Source: Rhodobacter sp. (GTDB taxonomy: Bacteria > Pseudomonadota > Alphaproteobacteria > Rhodobacterales > Rhodobacteraceae). Taken from it: a stretch of 64,000 nt of DNA. The notes under the pieces are model-generated. The model was not told the origin of the DNA, made no database searches, and was given only the letters and a program-made list of their open reading frames with translations. Each line of letters starts with the position of its first letter. Position 1 is the stretch's first letter. Of this stretch, positions 9,133-18,500 are shown in pieces. The position numbers and the translations under genes were made by a program. The stretch is taken from NCBI GenBank assembly GCA_027484145.1, contig JAIXUH010000007.1, positions 186,001 to 250,000 of the forward strand, given 5' to 3'.

Positions 9133-9167
9133 CCCCGTGTGCAACGCACGGGGTCTTTTCTTTTTCC
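9133..9167 (+). terminator. Rho-independent terminator of the phytase-like gene
   Basis: A 7-bp stem CCCCGTG / CACGGGG with a 7-base loop, followed by TCTTTTCTTTTT, shortly after the stop codon. Confidence 0.88.
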
Positions 9168-9241
9168 AACATTGGCATGGGGCTTGACGCCTGCCCCCCG
9201 GTGGGGCGCAAGGTGCGAAAAATACAACAAGCGAGTCTCAA

Positions 9242-10138
9242 GTGACGAATCTGCTAACACGGCTTGCCGCCCTTTTGCTGCTGACCACCCTTGCCGCCTG
9301 CGCCTCGGCGCCGAAAACCTCGGACCCACCGAAAGCGCTGCCCGGATATGAAGGCGTTCAGGACGGGGAGTTCTTTATTCAGCCCGTTGACGCCTTGCAT
9401 CTGACCGAACAGACCAAACGTACCGAGGTGGCCTATAACGGCGATGAAAAGCCGGGAAGCATTGTGGTCGATACCCATGCGCGCAAGCTGTATTACGTGT
9501 TGGAAGGCGGCCGCGCCATGCGCTATGGCATCGCCGTCGGGCGCGAAGGGCTGGCGTTCCGCGGCACCGGCAGCATCGGGCGCAAGCAGGAATGGCCAAG
9601 CTGGACGCCGACGCGCAACATGATCCGCACCCAGCCCGACACCTATGGCAAATATGCGGGTGGTCTGCCGGGCGGGTTGGACAACCCGTTGGGCGCGCGG
9701 GCGCTGTATCTCTATCGCGGCAGCCGTGACACGATGTTCCGTATTCACGGCACCATCGACAATGCCTCGATCGGGCGGGCGACCAGCGCGGGCTGTATCC
9801 GCCTGTTCAATCAGGATGCGATTGACCTGTATAATCGCGTGTCGATTGGCACCTTTGTGAAGGTGCGCACACTGGAGGAAAGCCTTGCGCTGGAAGGCCC
9901 CTATATGGATGACGCCTTTGGCCGTGCGGTCCCGGAATCGCCCGAGGCGATTGCCCAGAAAGAGCGCGATGCCAAAGAGTTGGAAGAGCGCCTTGCCGAC
10001 GAAGAGGCCGCGCGCGTGAAGGAAGAGGCGCGTCTGGCGAAAGAGGCCGAGAAGGCCGAACGCAAGCGCCTGTCGGCCTGCCGCCGCAAGGGCGTGGAAG
10101 AGGCCGATTGCCCGCCGCTGGAAGCGCCCGCCGCCTGA
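9242..10138 (+). CDS. L,D-transpeptidase lipoprotein (YkuD domain)
   Basis: 298 residues with a GTG start. Residues 1-20 are a lipoprotein signal with lipobox LAAC (C20 would be acylated). Residues about 70-215 form the YkuD catalytic domain with HGTIDNASIGRATSAGCIRL, the HGT...S-x-GC-x-R signature that carries the catalytic Cys. Such enzymes form 3-3 cross-links in peptidoglycan or attach proteins to it. The C-terminal tail, about residues 240-285, is very rich in Glu, Lys, Ala and Arg and probably forms a long helix. Only the start is open to question: GTG is the first codon giving a full signal sequence. The gene is monocistronic, with a strong terminator. Confidence 0.92.
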   Translation: MTNLLTRLAALLLLTTLAACASAPKTSDPPKALPGYEGVQDGEFFIQPVDALHLTEQTKRTEVAYNGDEKPGSIVVDTHARKLYYVLEGGRAMRYGIAVGREGLAFRGTGSIGRKQEWPSWTPTRNMIRTQPDTYGKYAGGLPGGLDNPLGARALYLYRGSRDTMFRIHGTIDNASIGRATSAGCIRLFNQDAIDLYNRVSIGTFVKVRTLEESLALEGPYMDDAFGRAVPESPEAIAQKERDAKELEERLADEEAARVKEEARLAKEAEKAERKRLSACRRKGVEEADCPPLEAPAA

Positions 10139-10159
10139 GGTTGGCCGAAGGGATGATGC

Positions 10160-10191
10160 GGGCCGTCCCCTTGGGGCGGCCCGTTTCTTTT
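10160..10191 (+). terminator. Rho-independent terminator of the L,D-transpeptidase gene
   Basis: A long stem built from GGGCCG-T-CCCC and GGGG-CGGCCC, with one unpaired base and a 2-base gap, followed by TTTCTTTT. Confidence 0.88.
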
Positions 10192-10248
10192 GCGCGCCTT
10201 TGCGGGTCATGGCATCATCGCTGCAATCTGCGGAAGAGGGGGTTCACC

Positions 10249-10797
10249 ATGGCAACGGGGCATGTCTTTATCGCAGCCAGCCTGGACGGGTTCATCGCGC
10301 GGCCCGATGGCGACATCGGCTGGCTGACCGGGCGCGATGCCCCGGATGAGGACCATGGCTATGACGCTTTCATCAAGGATATCGATGCCCTGATCATGGG
10401 GCGCGGCTGTTATGAGGCGGTCTGCGGCTTTGACCCATGGCCCTATGACAAGCCGGTTCTGGTGCTGTCGGCCACGCTGGTGCAGGACCGTTTGCCCGCG
10501 CGATTGCAGGGCAGCGTGCGCGTGGCCAACCTGTCGCCCCGCGCGGCGATGGAGATGTTGGCGGCTGAGGGTGCGCGGCGGGTCTATGTCGATGGCGGGC
10601 AGATCGTGCAGGCCTTTCTGCGCGAAGGGCTGATTGCTGACATGGTTGTGACGCACGTGCCGGTGCTGATCGGCGCTGGCCGCCCGCTGTTTGGCCCGAC
10701 GGATAGCGACATTGCGCTGACCCATGAGGGCACCACGACTTTCCCTTCGGGTCTGGTGCAATCGCGCTATCGGGTTCGCGCGCAAACCGCAGCCTGA
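10249..10797 (+). CDS. Dihydrofolate reductase-fold protein (RibD C-terminal family)
   Basis: 182 residues. The sequence starts GHVFIAASLDGFIARPDGDIGWL and has ALIMGRGCYE, KPVLVLSATL, RRVYVDGGQIVQAFLREGLI and VPVLIGAGRPLFG, the usual landmarks of the RibD_C / YyaP-YwjB family related to dihydrofolate reductase. These are NADPH-dependent reductases of mostly unknown substrate; a role in riboflavin or folate synthesis is not implied, since no rib genes are near. The start ATG has GAAGAGGGGG about 8 bases upstream. Upstream in-frame codons run into the previous terminator and are rejected. Confidence 0.88.
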   Translation: MATGHVFIAASLDGFIARPDGDIGWLTGRDAPDEDHGYDAFIKDIDALIMGRGCYEAVCGFDPWPYDKPVLVLSATLVQDRLPARLQGSVRVANLSPRAAMEMLAAEGARRVYVDGGQIVQAFLREGLIADMVVTHVPVLIGAGRPLFGPTDSDIALTHEGTTTFPSGLVQSRYRVRAQTAA

Positions 10798-10847
10798 GCG
10801 GCATTTCCGGCTTTCCTTTCCGGCCCTTGGCGGCAATAGTCTGGCCC

Positions 10848-11738
10848 ATGACAGCCCCCCGCCCCCTTTGGTTGATGGCCGCCCCTGCGGTGTTTCTGGT
10901 GCTGTGGTCGGCCGGTTTTGCCATTGCCAAGCTGGGCCTGAACCACGCGCAGCCGATCACGCTCTTGGCCCTGCGCTATTGCATCGTGCTGGTGGTGCTG
11001 GTGCCCTTTGCCCTTGTGATGCGCCCGCCCCTGCCCGCCACATGGCGCGGGTGGGTGGATGTGGCGGTGGTGGGGTTCCTGATTCAGGTGGCCTATTTCG
11101 GGCTGTGCTATCTGGCGTTCAAATCGGGGGTGTCGGCATCGGGCGTGGCGATCGTGGTCTGCCTGCAACCCATTCTGGTGGCGCTGGTGGCACCACGCTG
11201 GGTGGGCGAGGTGGTCAGCCCGCGCGCATGGGCGGGCCTTGCGCTGGGGCTGACGGGGGCTGTGGTGGTGATCCTGTCACGCGCCTCGGTTCAGGCGGAA
11301 AACCCTTGGGGGTTGGCCTTGGCGGTGGGGGGATTGCTGGGCATCACGGCGGGCACGCTTTATGAAAAACGCTTTGGCATCAGCCAGCATCCGGTGACAT
11401 CCAACCTGATCCAATATGCGGTGGGCGCGGTCTTTACCCTGCCGCTGGCGGTGCTGACTGAAGATCTGCATGTGACGTGGGATGCCGAACTGGTGGCGGT
11501 GATGGCCTATCTGGTGGTGGGCAATTCGCTGCTGGCCATGACACTGCTGCTGGCCATGATCCGCGCGGGCGAGGTGAGCCGCGTGTCGGCGCTGTTCTAT
11601 CTGGTGCCGGCGATGGCGGCGCTGTTTGCGTGGCCCTTGCTGGGCGAGGCGGTGCCACCACTGGCATGGGTGGGCATGGCACTGGCCGGGGCGGGTGTGG
11701 CCATGGTCAGCAAGCGCGCGGCGTCTAAACCAGAATGA
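10848..11738 (+). CDS. DMT-superfamily (EamA) transporter
   Basis: 296 residues with ten hydrophobic segments arranged as two EamA repeats (about residues 8-140 and 150-290). It starts MTAPRPLWLMAAPAVFLVLWSAGFAIAKLGL, contains the conserved GVSASGVAIVVCLQPILVAL of repeat one and SALFYLVPAMAALFAWPLLGE of repeat two. Such inner-membrane proteins export amino acids or other small metabolites; the substrate cannot be predicted. Its 3' end overlaps that of the convergent cupin gene by 14 bases. The ribosome site is weak. Confidence 0.9.
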   Translation: MTAPRPLWLMAAPAVFLVLWSAGFAIAKLGLNHAQPITLLALRYCIVLVVLVPFALVMRPPLPATWRGWVDVAVVGFLIQVAYFGLCYLAFKSGVSASGVAIVVCLQPILVALVAPRWVGEVVSPRAWAGLALGLTGAVVVILSRASVQAENPWGLALAVGGLLGITAGTLYEKRFGISQHPVTSNLIQYAVGAVFTLPLAVLTEDLHVTWDAELVAVMAYLVVGNSLLAMTLLLAMIRAGEVSRVSALFYLVPAMAALFAWPLLGEAVPPLAWVGMALAGAGVAMVSKRAASKPE

Positions 11739-12078
11739 CGTAATCTTTCAGCGTGGTTTCAACGACTTCCCAGATACCGCTGAACCCCGGACGGATGATC
11801 ACGCTGTCGCCTGCGCGCATGTGGGTGGCGGTGCCGTCCTCGGCGGTCAGGATCGAATGGCCTTCCAGAATCTTCACATATTCCCATTCGGCATAGCTGA
11901 CGCGCCATGCGCCGGGGGTGGATTGCCACAGCCCACAGTAAAGGCCATCGCGGTCTTCGATGTTCCATGTGGTGTGCACCGGATCGCCCGACACCAGTTT
12001 TCCCGGATCAGGGCGTTCAATGACGGCGGGTGCGGCATCGCGGGTGACGCGCTGGATCAGGGTCTGGGTCACGGTCAT
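11725..12078 (-). CDS. Small cupin-domain protein
   Basis: 117 residues with a single cupin barrel: [32 protein letters not shown] and [19 protein letters not shown] fit the (S)-ureidoglycine aminohydrolase-type cupin (cupin_3, DUF861) family. The usual metal-binding His residues are partly replaced, so catalytic activity is uncertain. The start is fixed by AGGAGG a few bases before the ATG; longer frames upstream are discarded. It is divergent from panB, and its 3' end overlaps the convergent transporter gene. Confidence 0.85.
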   Translation of the reverse strand: MTVTQTLIQRVTRDAAPAVIERPDPGKLVSGDPVHTTWNIEDRDGLYCGLWQSTPGAWRVSYAEWEYVKILEGHSILTAEDGTATHMRAGDSVIIRPGFSGIWEVVETTLKDYVILV

Positions 12079-12248
12079 GGGGGCCTCCTGCATCGGGACA
12101 GTGGGCCTTGGGATGTGGACGGCGTCAAGGGGCGGTGTCTGCGCCGCGCTGCAGCGCAATAATCTTGCACCCGGCGCGGCATCGTGCACTTATTGCAGGC
12201 AGACTGCTGATCACAATCTGGCAACATCCCCGGCGCGAGGGCCACGAC

Positions 12249-13079
12249 ATGAGTGCAAGCACCCCCATCCGCCCCGTGCTTCCCCCCGATATCAAGGCCC
12301 GCAAGGGTGGTGTGCCGCTGGTCGTGCTGACCTCTTACACCACACCGATGGCGCGGCTGGTAGACCCGCATTGCGACATCGCGCTGGTGGGCGATTCCGT
12401 TGGCATGGTGTTGCATGGCCTGCCGTCGACCGTGGGCGTGACGATGGAGATGATGGTCTTGCATGGCCGCGCGGTTGTGCGCGGGCTGACCAAGGCGATG
12501 GCGGTGATCGACATGCCGTTTGGCAGCTATGAGGAAGGCCCGCAGCAGGCGTTTCGCAGCGCGGCACGGCTGATGGCGGAAACCGGGGCGCCGGCGGTAA
12601 AGCTGGAGGGTGGGGTGCATATGGCCGAAACGATTGCGTTCCTGACCGCGCGCGGCGTGCCGGTGATGGCGCATATTGGCCTGACGCCACAATCGGTGAA
12701 CACCTTAGGCGGATACAAGGTGGTGGGCCGCGATGACGAGGCCGCCAAGGTGATGGCCGATGCAAAGGCCGTGCAGGCGGCGGGGGCGTTTTCGGTGGTG
12801 CTGGAAAAAGTGCCCGAGGGGCTTTCCGGGCGGATCACGGCGGAATTGTCCATTCCCACCATCGGCATCGGTGCGGGCGTCGATTGCGACGGGCAGGTGC
12901 TGGTGATTGACGATATGCTGGGCCTGTTCACCGATTTCCGGCCCAAGTTCGTGAAGCGCTATGCCGAGTTGGGCAAGACCGCCGATGCCGCCATAGCCGA
13001 TTACGCAGCCGAGGTGCGGGCGCGAACCTTCCCCGCACCGGAACATGCGTTTCCCGATGTGTTGAAGGCCAAGCCATGA
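12249..13079 (+). CDS. panB: 3-methyl-2-oxobutanoate hydroxymethyltransferase
   Basis: First committed enzyme of pantothenate synthesis, transferring a hydroxymethyl group from methylene-tetrahydrofolate to ketoisovalerate. The 276-residue TIM barrel shows [56 protein letters not shown] and STIPT-like [18 protein letters not shown], all PanB signatures. The start is the ATG preceded by CGAGGGCC. Its stop overlaps the panC start (ATGA), so the two are translationally coupled. The enzyme acts in the cytoplasm. Some in-frame sequence extends upstream, but it carries no family homology. Confidence 0.96.
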   Translation: MSASTPIRPVLPPDIKARKGGVPLVVLTSYTTPMARLVDPHCDIALVGDSVGMVLHGLPSTVGVTMEMMVLHGRAVVRGLTKAMAVIDMPFGSYEEGPQQAFRSAARLMAETGAPAVKLEGGVHMAETIAFLTARGVPVMAHIGLTPQSVNTLGGYKVVGRDDEAAKVMADAKAVQAAGAFSVVLEKVPEGLSGRITAELSIPTIGIGAGVDCDGQVLVIDDMLGLFTDFRPKFVKRYAELGKTADAAIADYAAEVRARTFPAPEHAFPDVLKAKP

Positions 13080-13921
13080 CTATGCCTGTGATCCTGCGCA
13101 CCGTGGCCGAGTTGCGCGGCCATGTGCGGGCGTGGAAGGCGGCGGGTCAGACCGTTGGCGTGGTGCCGACGATGGGCGCGCTGCATGAGGGGCACCTTAG
13201 CCTTGCGCGGCGGGCGCGGGCGGAATGTGGCCGGGTCATCACCACGATTTTCGTGAACCCCAAGCAGTTCAACAACCCCGAAGACCTGAAGAAATACCCC
13301 CGCACCGAAGAGGCGGATGCCGCACTTTTGGCCACCGTGCCGGTGGATGTGATCTTTGCCCCTTCGCCCGAGGAGGTTTACCCTGAGGGGTATTCCACCA
13401 ATGTGACGGTGGCGGGCGTGTCGGAGCCCTTGGAAGGCAAGATGCGGCCGGGGCACTTCGATGGTGTGGCCACCGTGGTGACCAAGTTGTTTGGCATGAC
13501 GATGGCCGACCGTGGCTATTTCGGGCAAAAGGACTGGCAGCAGTTGCAGGTGGTACAGAAGCTGGTGCTAGACCTGAACCTGCCGGTGCAGGTGGTGGGG
13601 TGCGAAACCATCCGCGAAGCCGATGGTCTGGCGATGAGTTCGCGCAACATCCGGCTGGGAGAAGCGGCGCGGCAACAGGCGCCGGTGCTTTATGCGGCGA
13701 TCACGGCGGCGGCTGATGACATCCGCGCCGGACAGTCAGACCGCATGGCCATTCGCGAGGCGGCCGAGAAGATGCGCGCGGCGGGGTTTGAACGGGTGGA
13801 GTATATCGAGTTGCGCGATGCGGGCACGCTGTTGCCCTCGGACGACCCCACGCGCCCGCGCCGGATGCTGGCGGCGGCGTGGCTGGATGGCGTGCGACTG
13901 ATCGACAATATCCCCGTCTGA
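13076..13921 (+). CDS. panC: Pantothenate synthetase
   Basis: Joins pantoate and beta-alanine with ATP to give pantothenate. The 281 residues carry [15 protein letters not shown] (the HIGH-type nucleotide-binding motif), [46 protein letters not shown] and [10 protein letters not shown] (KMSKS-like loop). It overlaps panB by 4 bases, so the product of one gene feeds the next. No panD or panE is present in the window. Length and motifs are complete. Confidence 0.96.
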   Translation: MTMPVILRTVAELRGHVRAWKAAGQTVGVVPTMGALHEGHLSLARRARAECGRVITTIFVNPKQFNNPEDLKKYPRTEEADAALLATVPVDVIFAPSPEEVYPEGYSTNVTVAGVSEPLEGKMRPGHFDGVATVVTKLFGMTMADRGYFGQKDWQQLQVVQKLVLDLNLPVQVVGCETIREADGLAMSSRNIRLGEAARQQAPVLYAAITAAADDIRAGQSDRMAIREAAEKMRAAGFERVEYIELRDAGTLLPSDDPTRPRRMLAAAWLDGVRLIDNIPV

Positions 13922-13939
13922 AGGGCAGGCCGGGCGGGT

Positions 13940-14206
13940 TTACCAGCCCTGCATGCCAAGGCCACGGGCGATCTGGGTCAGCCAGCGGCGGGGGCCAAAA
14001 CCGCGCGGTCGCGACAGGGGTTCTGACGTCACCTCACGCTCGGCCAGTTTCGATTCCAGCTTTTGCCACAGATCGTCATCGCCATCGCGGCGCAGCAGGG
14101 GGGCGGCGGCCGACAGCCCCCTGCGTGCCCGTTTCGCACCAGCCGGTTGGCCCGCACGCGGGGTTCGTGCCCGTTCGGACCCGGAAGTAAGATGCGTCGT
14201 GGCCAT
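13940..14206 (-). CDS. Small hypothetical protein (88 aa), basic
   Basis: Not recognised. The start is supported by GGAGG seven bases before the ATG, which reads MATTHLTSGSERARTPR. The product is rich in Arg, Ala and Gly, with a middle segment DDDLWQKLESKLAE that could be a short helix and a C-terminal GFGPRRWLTQIARGLGMQGW. No signal peptide or membrane segment is evident. It is convergent with panC (18 bases apart) and divergent from the FIST gene. It may be a lineage-specific small protein; coding status is moderately supported. Confidence 0.6.
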   Translation of the reverse strand: MATTHLTSGSERARTPRAGQPAGAKRARRGLSAAAPLLRRDGDDDLWQKLESKLAEREVTSEPLSRPRGFGPRRWLTQIARGLGMQGW

Positions 14207-14266
14207 GGACAGCCTCCGAATCTGGCTAAATTGTGTCGTTCTTATGTTTAGCGCGGAAAGCCGTCT

Positions 14267-14298
14267 GGGGGATGTCGCGCAAAGGAACGGCATCCCCC
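14267..14298. repeat. Inverted repeat upstream of the FIST signalling operon
   Basis: 8-bp arms GGGGGATG and CATCCCCC are separated by 16 bases, about 100 bases before the FIST start codon. There is no T tract. It could be an operator or an mRNA hairpin for the sensor operon. Confidence 0.4.
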
Positions 14299-14393
14299 GC
14301 AAACGCCAGTGAAACCTATCCCTTTGTATCGCAGCACTATACTTCCGAACAAGCGACCCGCCCGTCTGTCATGCCTATGGTTGGAAAGGGAGT

Positions 14394-15590
14394 ATGTTGA
14401 TGCAGATTGTGGTCGCTACGTCGAACGCGGGCAACCCCCGCGATGTTCTTCATGACCTGACGACGCGAATCGCAGTCGAGTCTGCGAGCAATACGACTCC
14501 AGACTTTGTGACCTTTCAGGGCGAAGCCGGACTGATCACCGCTGATTTCCATGCGCAGACCCAATCCCATTTCAGCGCGGCCGCACTGCATGGCGGCACA
14601 TCCTGCCGGGGTGTGATCGCGCATGACTGGCAGGACCGCACCCGCTTTGCCCGGTGCGGGGTTCTGGCGATCTTTGACCCGGAGGGCAGCTATGGCTCGG
14701 CCTCGTCCGGGGCGAGTGACACACCACGCCAATGCGCCGCCGACGCCACGCTGCGAGCCCTGTCATCGGCCGGGCGCCCGTCCGAGGCGCCGGACATGGT
14801 GTTTCTGACCGTCGCCCCGGGCAAGGAAGAGGCGGTGCTGGAAGGCATCCGGTCTGTGGTGGGGCCTGGCACACCGATCTTGGGGGGCAGTTCGTCGGAT
14901 AACACCTTTGCCGGGGCATGGGCGCAGTTTTCGGGCGATGCGTTTCATACCGATGGCTTTGTGATTTCGGTCCTGTTCCCGTCGCGCCCGTTGATGATGA
15001 CGGTGCAGAACGGTTGTGCGCCGACCGGGCGCAACGGCGTGGTTACGGCGGCTGATGGCCGGCGGCTGATCGAGATTGACGGCGAACCGGCGGCTCAGGT
15101 CTATGAACGCTGGACCAATGGCGCTATCGCCGCCCCGCAACCCGGCGACGGGGGCCGCATGATCATGGGCAGCACGAGTTTGTGGCCCTTGGGGCGGGTG
15201 CGGTCACATCTGGGCGACGTGCCGTATTACATGCTGATGCAACCGGCCTTTGTTCAGCCCGACGGGTCGCTGGACCTGCTGGCGAATGTGAAGGTGGGAG
15301 AGCGTCTGTGGCAGATGGAGGGCAAGCCCGAGCATCTGTTGTCCAGACCGGCGCGGATGACACGCCTTGCCCGGCGCAGCGAAGAAAAGCCGGTGGGCGG
15401 GCTTGTTGTTTACTGCGCCGGGTGCATGATGGTGGTGGAAGATCGGATGCACGAAGTGGCGGACAGCCTGATGGACGCCATGGATGGGGCACCTTTCATG
15501 TGCATGTTCACGTTCGGAGAGCAGGGCGCACACCCGAACGTTCCGGCCGAGCACGGTAACCTTATGTTTGCCTGCGCCGTTTTTGGATGA
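14394..15590 (+). CDS. FIST-domain sensory protein
   Basis: 398 residues matching FIST_N (about 25-215; ALHGGTSCRGV, LGGSSSDNTFAGAWAQF, ISVLFPS) and FIST_C (about 215-385; RRLIEIDGEPAAQVYERW, VKVGERLWQMEG, VVYCAGCMMVVEDRM, FTFGEQGAHPN). FIST proteins bind small ligands; the Pseudomonas member NosP binds heme and senses nitric oxide and controls the neighbouring kinase NahK. The gene starts an operon with a hybrid histidine kinase (4-base overlap) and a LuxR-type regulator, the same association. Whether this protein binds heme is not visible. The start ATG has GGAAAGGG upstream. Confidence 0.88.
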   Translation: MLMQIVVATSNAGNPRDVLHDLTTRIAVESASNTTPDFVTFQGEAGLITADFHAQTQSHFSAAALHGGTSCRGVIAHDWQDRTRFARCGVLAIFDPEGSYGSASSGASDTPRQCAADATLRALSSAGRPSEAPDMVFLTVAPGKEEAVLEGIRSVVGPGTPILGGSSSDNTFAGAWAQFSGDAFHTDGFVISVLFPSRPLMMTVQNGCAPTGRNGVVTAADGRRLIEIDGEPAAQVYERWTNGAIAAPQPGDGGRMIMGSTSLWPLGRVRSHLGDVPYYMLMQPAFVQPDGSLDLLANVKVGERLWQMEGKPEHLLSRPARMTRLARRSEEKPVGGLVVYCAGCMMVVEDRMHEVADSLMDAMDGAPFMCMFTFGEQGAHPNVPAEHGNLMFACAVFG

Positions 15591-18500
15591 TGCGTAAACG
15601 CGGCGCGATTTCAGACAGACGGGAAGATCACGGACTGATGCCGGAACATGAAAAACTGCGTGTCGCGCTGGAAGAGCTTGACCTGCTGCGCAGGCGGGAA
15701 GCCATGGCGTTGCGCGACAGTCAGGCTTATTTCCGGGTGCTGGACCGCATTGTTGGCAAACAGACCATTCAGGAAGCCCTTGGTGGCATGCTGGATGTGG
15801 TCAAGTTCGAATTCGGGGCCGACACGGTGTTGTTGTGCCGCAGTATGCCCAACGCCGATGCGGTTTCGGTCGAGTTGCAGCGGGGCCTTTTGTTTGCGTC
15901 TGACCGGCTGAGCGTGGAACAGGCCTTTATCGGGCGGTCCCGCCGCCTGCTGGACCCCAGCGTTCTGGCCCCCGATGGCCTTATGAACGGGGCCCGCGCG
16001 GCGATCATGGCACCGTTGACCATTACGGGCGAGCCGCAGATGGCCCTGATCTGCCTTTCGACGGATCGGGACCGTTTTCATCTGGAAGATCTGGGCCGTC
16101 TGACGCAGATGGCCAAGGTGGCGGCGCAACCGCTGGCCGCGCTGCGGCTGTCGCGGCGTGCCGCGGAACTGGCGGCACTGATCGACGGGCGCACGCCCAG
16201 CCTGTCGGATGACCTGCCCGAACCGATGGTCGACAAACCGTTCGAAGCGGTCAACCGCGCCTTTGACCGGCTGACGCAGACGCAGGGGCTTGTGGTGGGG
16301 CTGTTGAACGACCTGCTGGCCGCCCCAGCGGCCGAGTTGGACGCGACAATTGACGCCACGCTTGCACGGCTTGGGGTGCAATGCGGTCTGGACCGCAGCT
16401 ATATCTTTGCTGTGCACGACGGGCAGCATCTTGAGCGCATTCACGAATACGTCGGGCCGGGGGTTCAGCCACTTGGGCTGGGCCACACCGGCTATGACCT
16501 TGGGTGCATGGCCTCATGGGTGGATGATCTGCAGGCGGGGCGCGACATTCGCGTGCTGGACACCAAGCTGCTGCGCGACGACCAGCCTGAAAGGCAGTTC
16601 CTGCAACACTTTGGCGTGCAGTCGCTGCTGTTGATGCCCATGATCGAACATGGGCAGATCAAGGGTCTGGTCGCGTTCGAGGCCATTCACACCGCGCGGG
16701 TGTTTCTGCCGGGCGAGGTACATCTTTTGCGGTCGGTGACCAATGCGATGGGGTCCGTGCTGCGCCGCCGTCAGGTCGAGCGGATGAATGCCATTGCGCA
16801 AGAGGCGCTTGCCCTTGAACGCAGCCGTCTGCAGGCGACGCTGTCGGCCCTGCCCGATCTGGTGATCGAGTTGAATGAGGAAGGCCGGTTCACAGAGCAT
16901 TATTCCAACGCCAACACCGTCATGAGCAATGTCGCCAGCCGCCTGATGGGCCGCACCATGCGCGACAGCCTTGATCCGGACTTGGCGCAGATGGGCCATA
17001 AGATGCTGGCCGAACTTGCAACAACCGGGCGGACGGGGGAACAGACGTTCCAGTATGATCTGGGCAACAACGACCTGCGCTGGATCAAGGCCCATGCCGT
17101 GCGGCGCGAGGCCGGGCAAGAAGATGGCACGCCGGGTTTCCTGTTCGTGCTGCGCGACATCACGCATGAAATCAATCAGGCCGAAGAGATTGCGCGCCTT
17201 GGCCAGATGGTCAAACGGTCCAGCAACCTTGTCGTCGTGACCGATATCGAGCGGCGGATCAACTGGGTCAACGACTCGTTCGTGCGGCGCACCGGCTGGA
17301 CCATGGATGAGGTGGTGGGGCGCAAGCCATCCGATTTCCTGCAACCCCCCGACGTGGACCGCACCACGCTGAGCCGCATTCGCATGGCCCTTGATGCCGG
17401 CAGACCCTGCCATGAGGAACTGCTGAACATCAGCCGCGACGGCACGCGCTATTGGGTCGAGATCGACATTCAGCCGATCCGCAACGAGGCGGGTGAGTTG
17501 ACGGGGTTCATGTCGATTGAAACCGACATCACCCAGCGCAAAGAGCACGAAGCCGCCATTGCCGTGGCGGCGGCCGAAGCGCGTCTGGCGCAGGAACGGC
17601 TGGTGGCGGCGGTCGAGTCGCTGGAAGACGGGTTCGTGTTCTTCGACCGCAAAGGCAAGCTGGTGCTGTGCAACAGCCGCTATCGCGAAATGTCGCTGGG
17701 CATGGCGGCCGTCCTGAAGCCCGGCGTCTCGCGCGAGGATATCTATCGCTATGGGCTGAAGATCGGGCACTACCAGGATGCCATCGGGTCCGAGGATGCG
17801 TGGTTGCAGGCGCGGCTGGAATCGGCAGACCAATCTTCGGTGGAATCCGAGGTGCGGCTGTCAGACGGGCGGTGGCTACGGGTCTATGACAAGCGCACGC
17901 CGGATGGCGGTACGGTCGGCCTGCGGGTGGATATCACGGCGCTGAAAGAGGCCGAGGCGCGCGCCCTTTCTGACCGCGCGGCGGCGATGGACGCCTCGCA
18001 CGACGGGATGGCGATTTCGGCACCGGACGGGGCATTCCTTTTTGCCAACCCGGCCTTTATCGCGCTGTTTGCCGGCACGCGGCATACAACGCTGGTGGGC
18101 CGGGTCTGGTCCGAGGTGATGGGCACCGAGGCGACCTATCAGATTCTGGAACGCGCGGTGCCTGCCCTTGGTGTGTCGGGGCAGAACTGGCGCGGCGAGG
18201 TCACGCTGCCACGGCAAACTGGTGCCCCGGCAGAGATCGAGTTGTCGCTGACGCGGCGGGTGGATGGCGCGCTGGTCTGGGTGGCGCGCGATCTTGCCGA
18301 ACGGCGGCACAGTGAGCGCGAAAGCCACCGCCTGCGCGAAGAATTGCAACTGGCCCAGCGGCGGGAAGTGATCGGCCAGCTTGCCGCGGGTCTTGCGCAT
18401 GATTTCAACAACCTGATTGCGGCCATCTCGGGGTCGGCCACCCTGATCCTGAGCGATGAGGGTAAAGGGGCTGCCGAACGCGCCCGCGACCATGCCATCC

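Noticed and set aside
6421-9144. 907-codon open frame on the minus strand
   Set aside because: It lies antisense to the phytase-like gene. Its His/Arg/Gln-rich translation is what a GC-rich codon pattern gives on the other strand; it has no family motifs or signal peptide.
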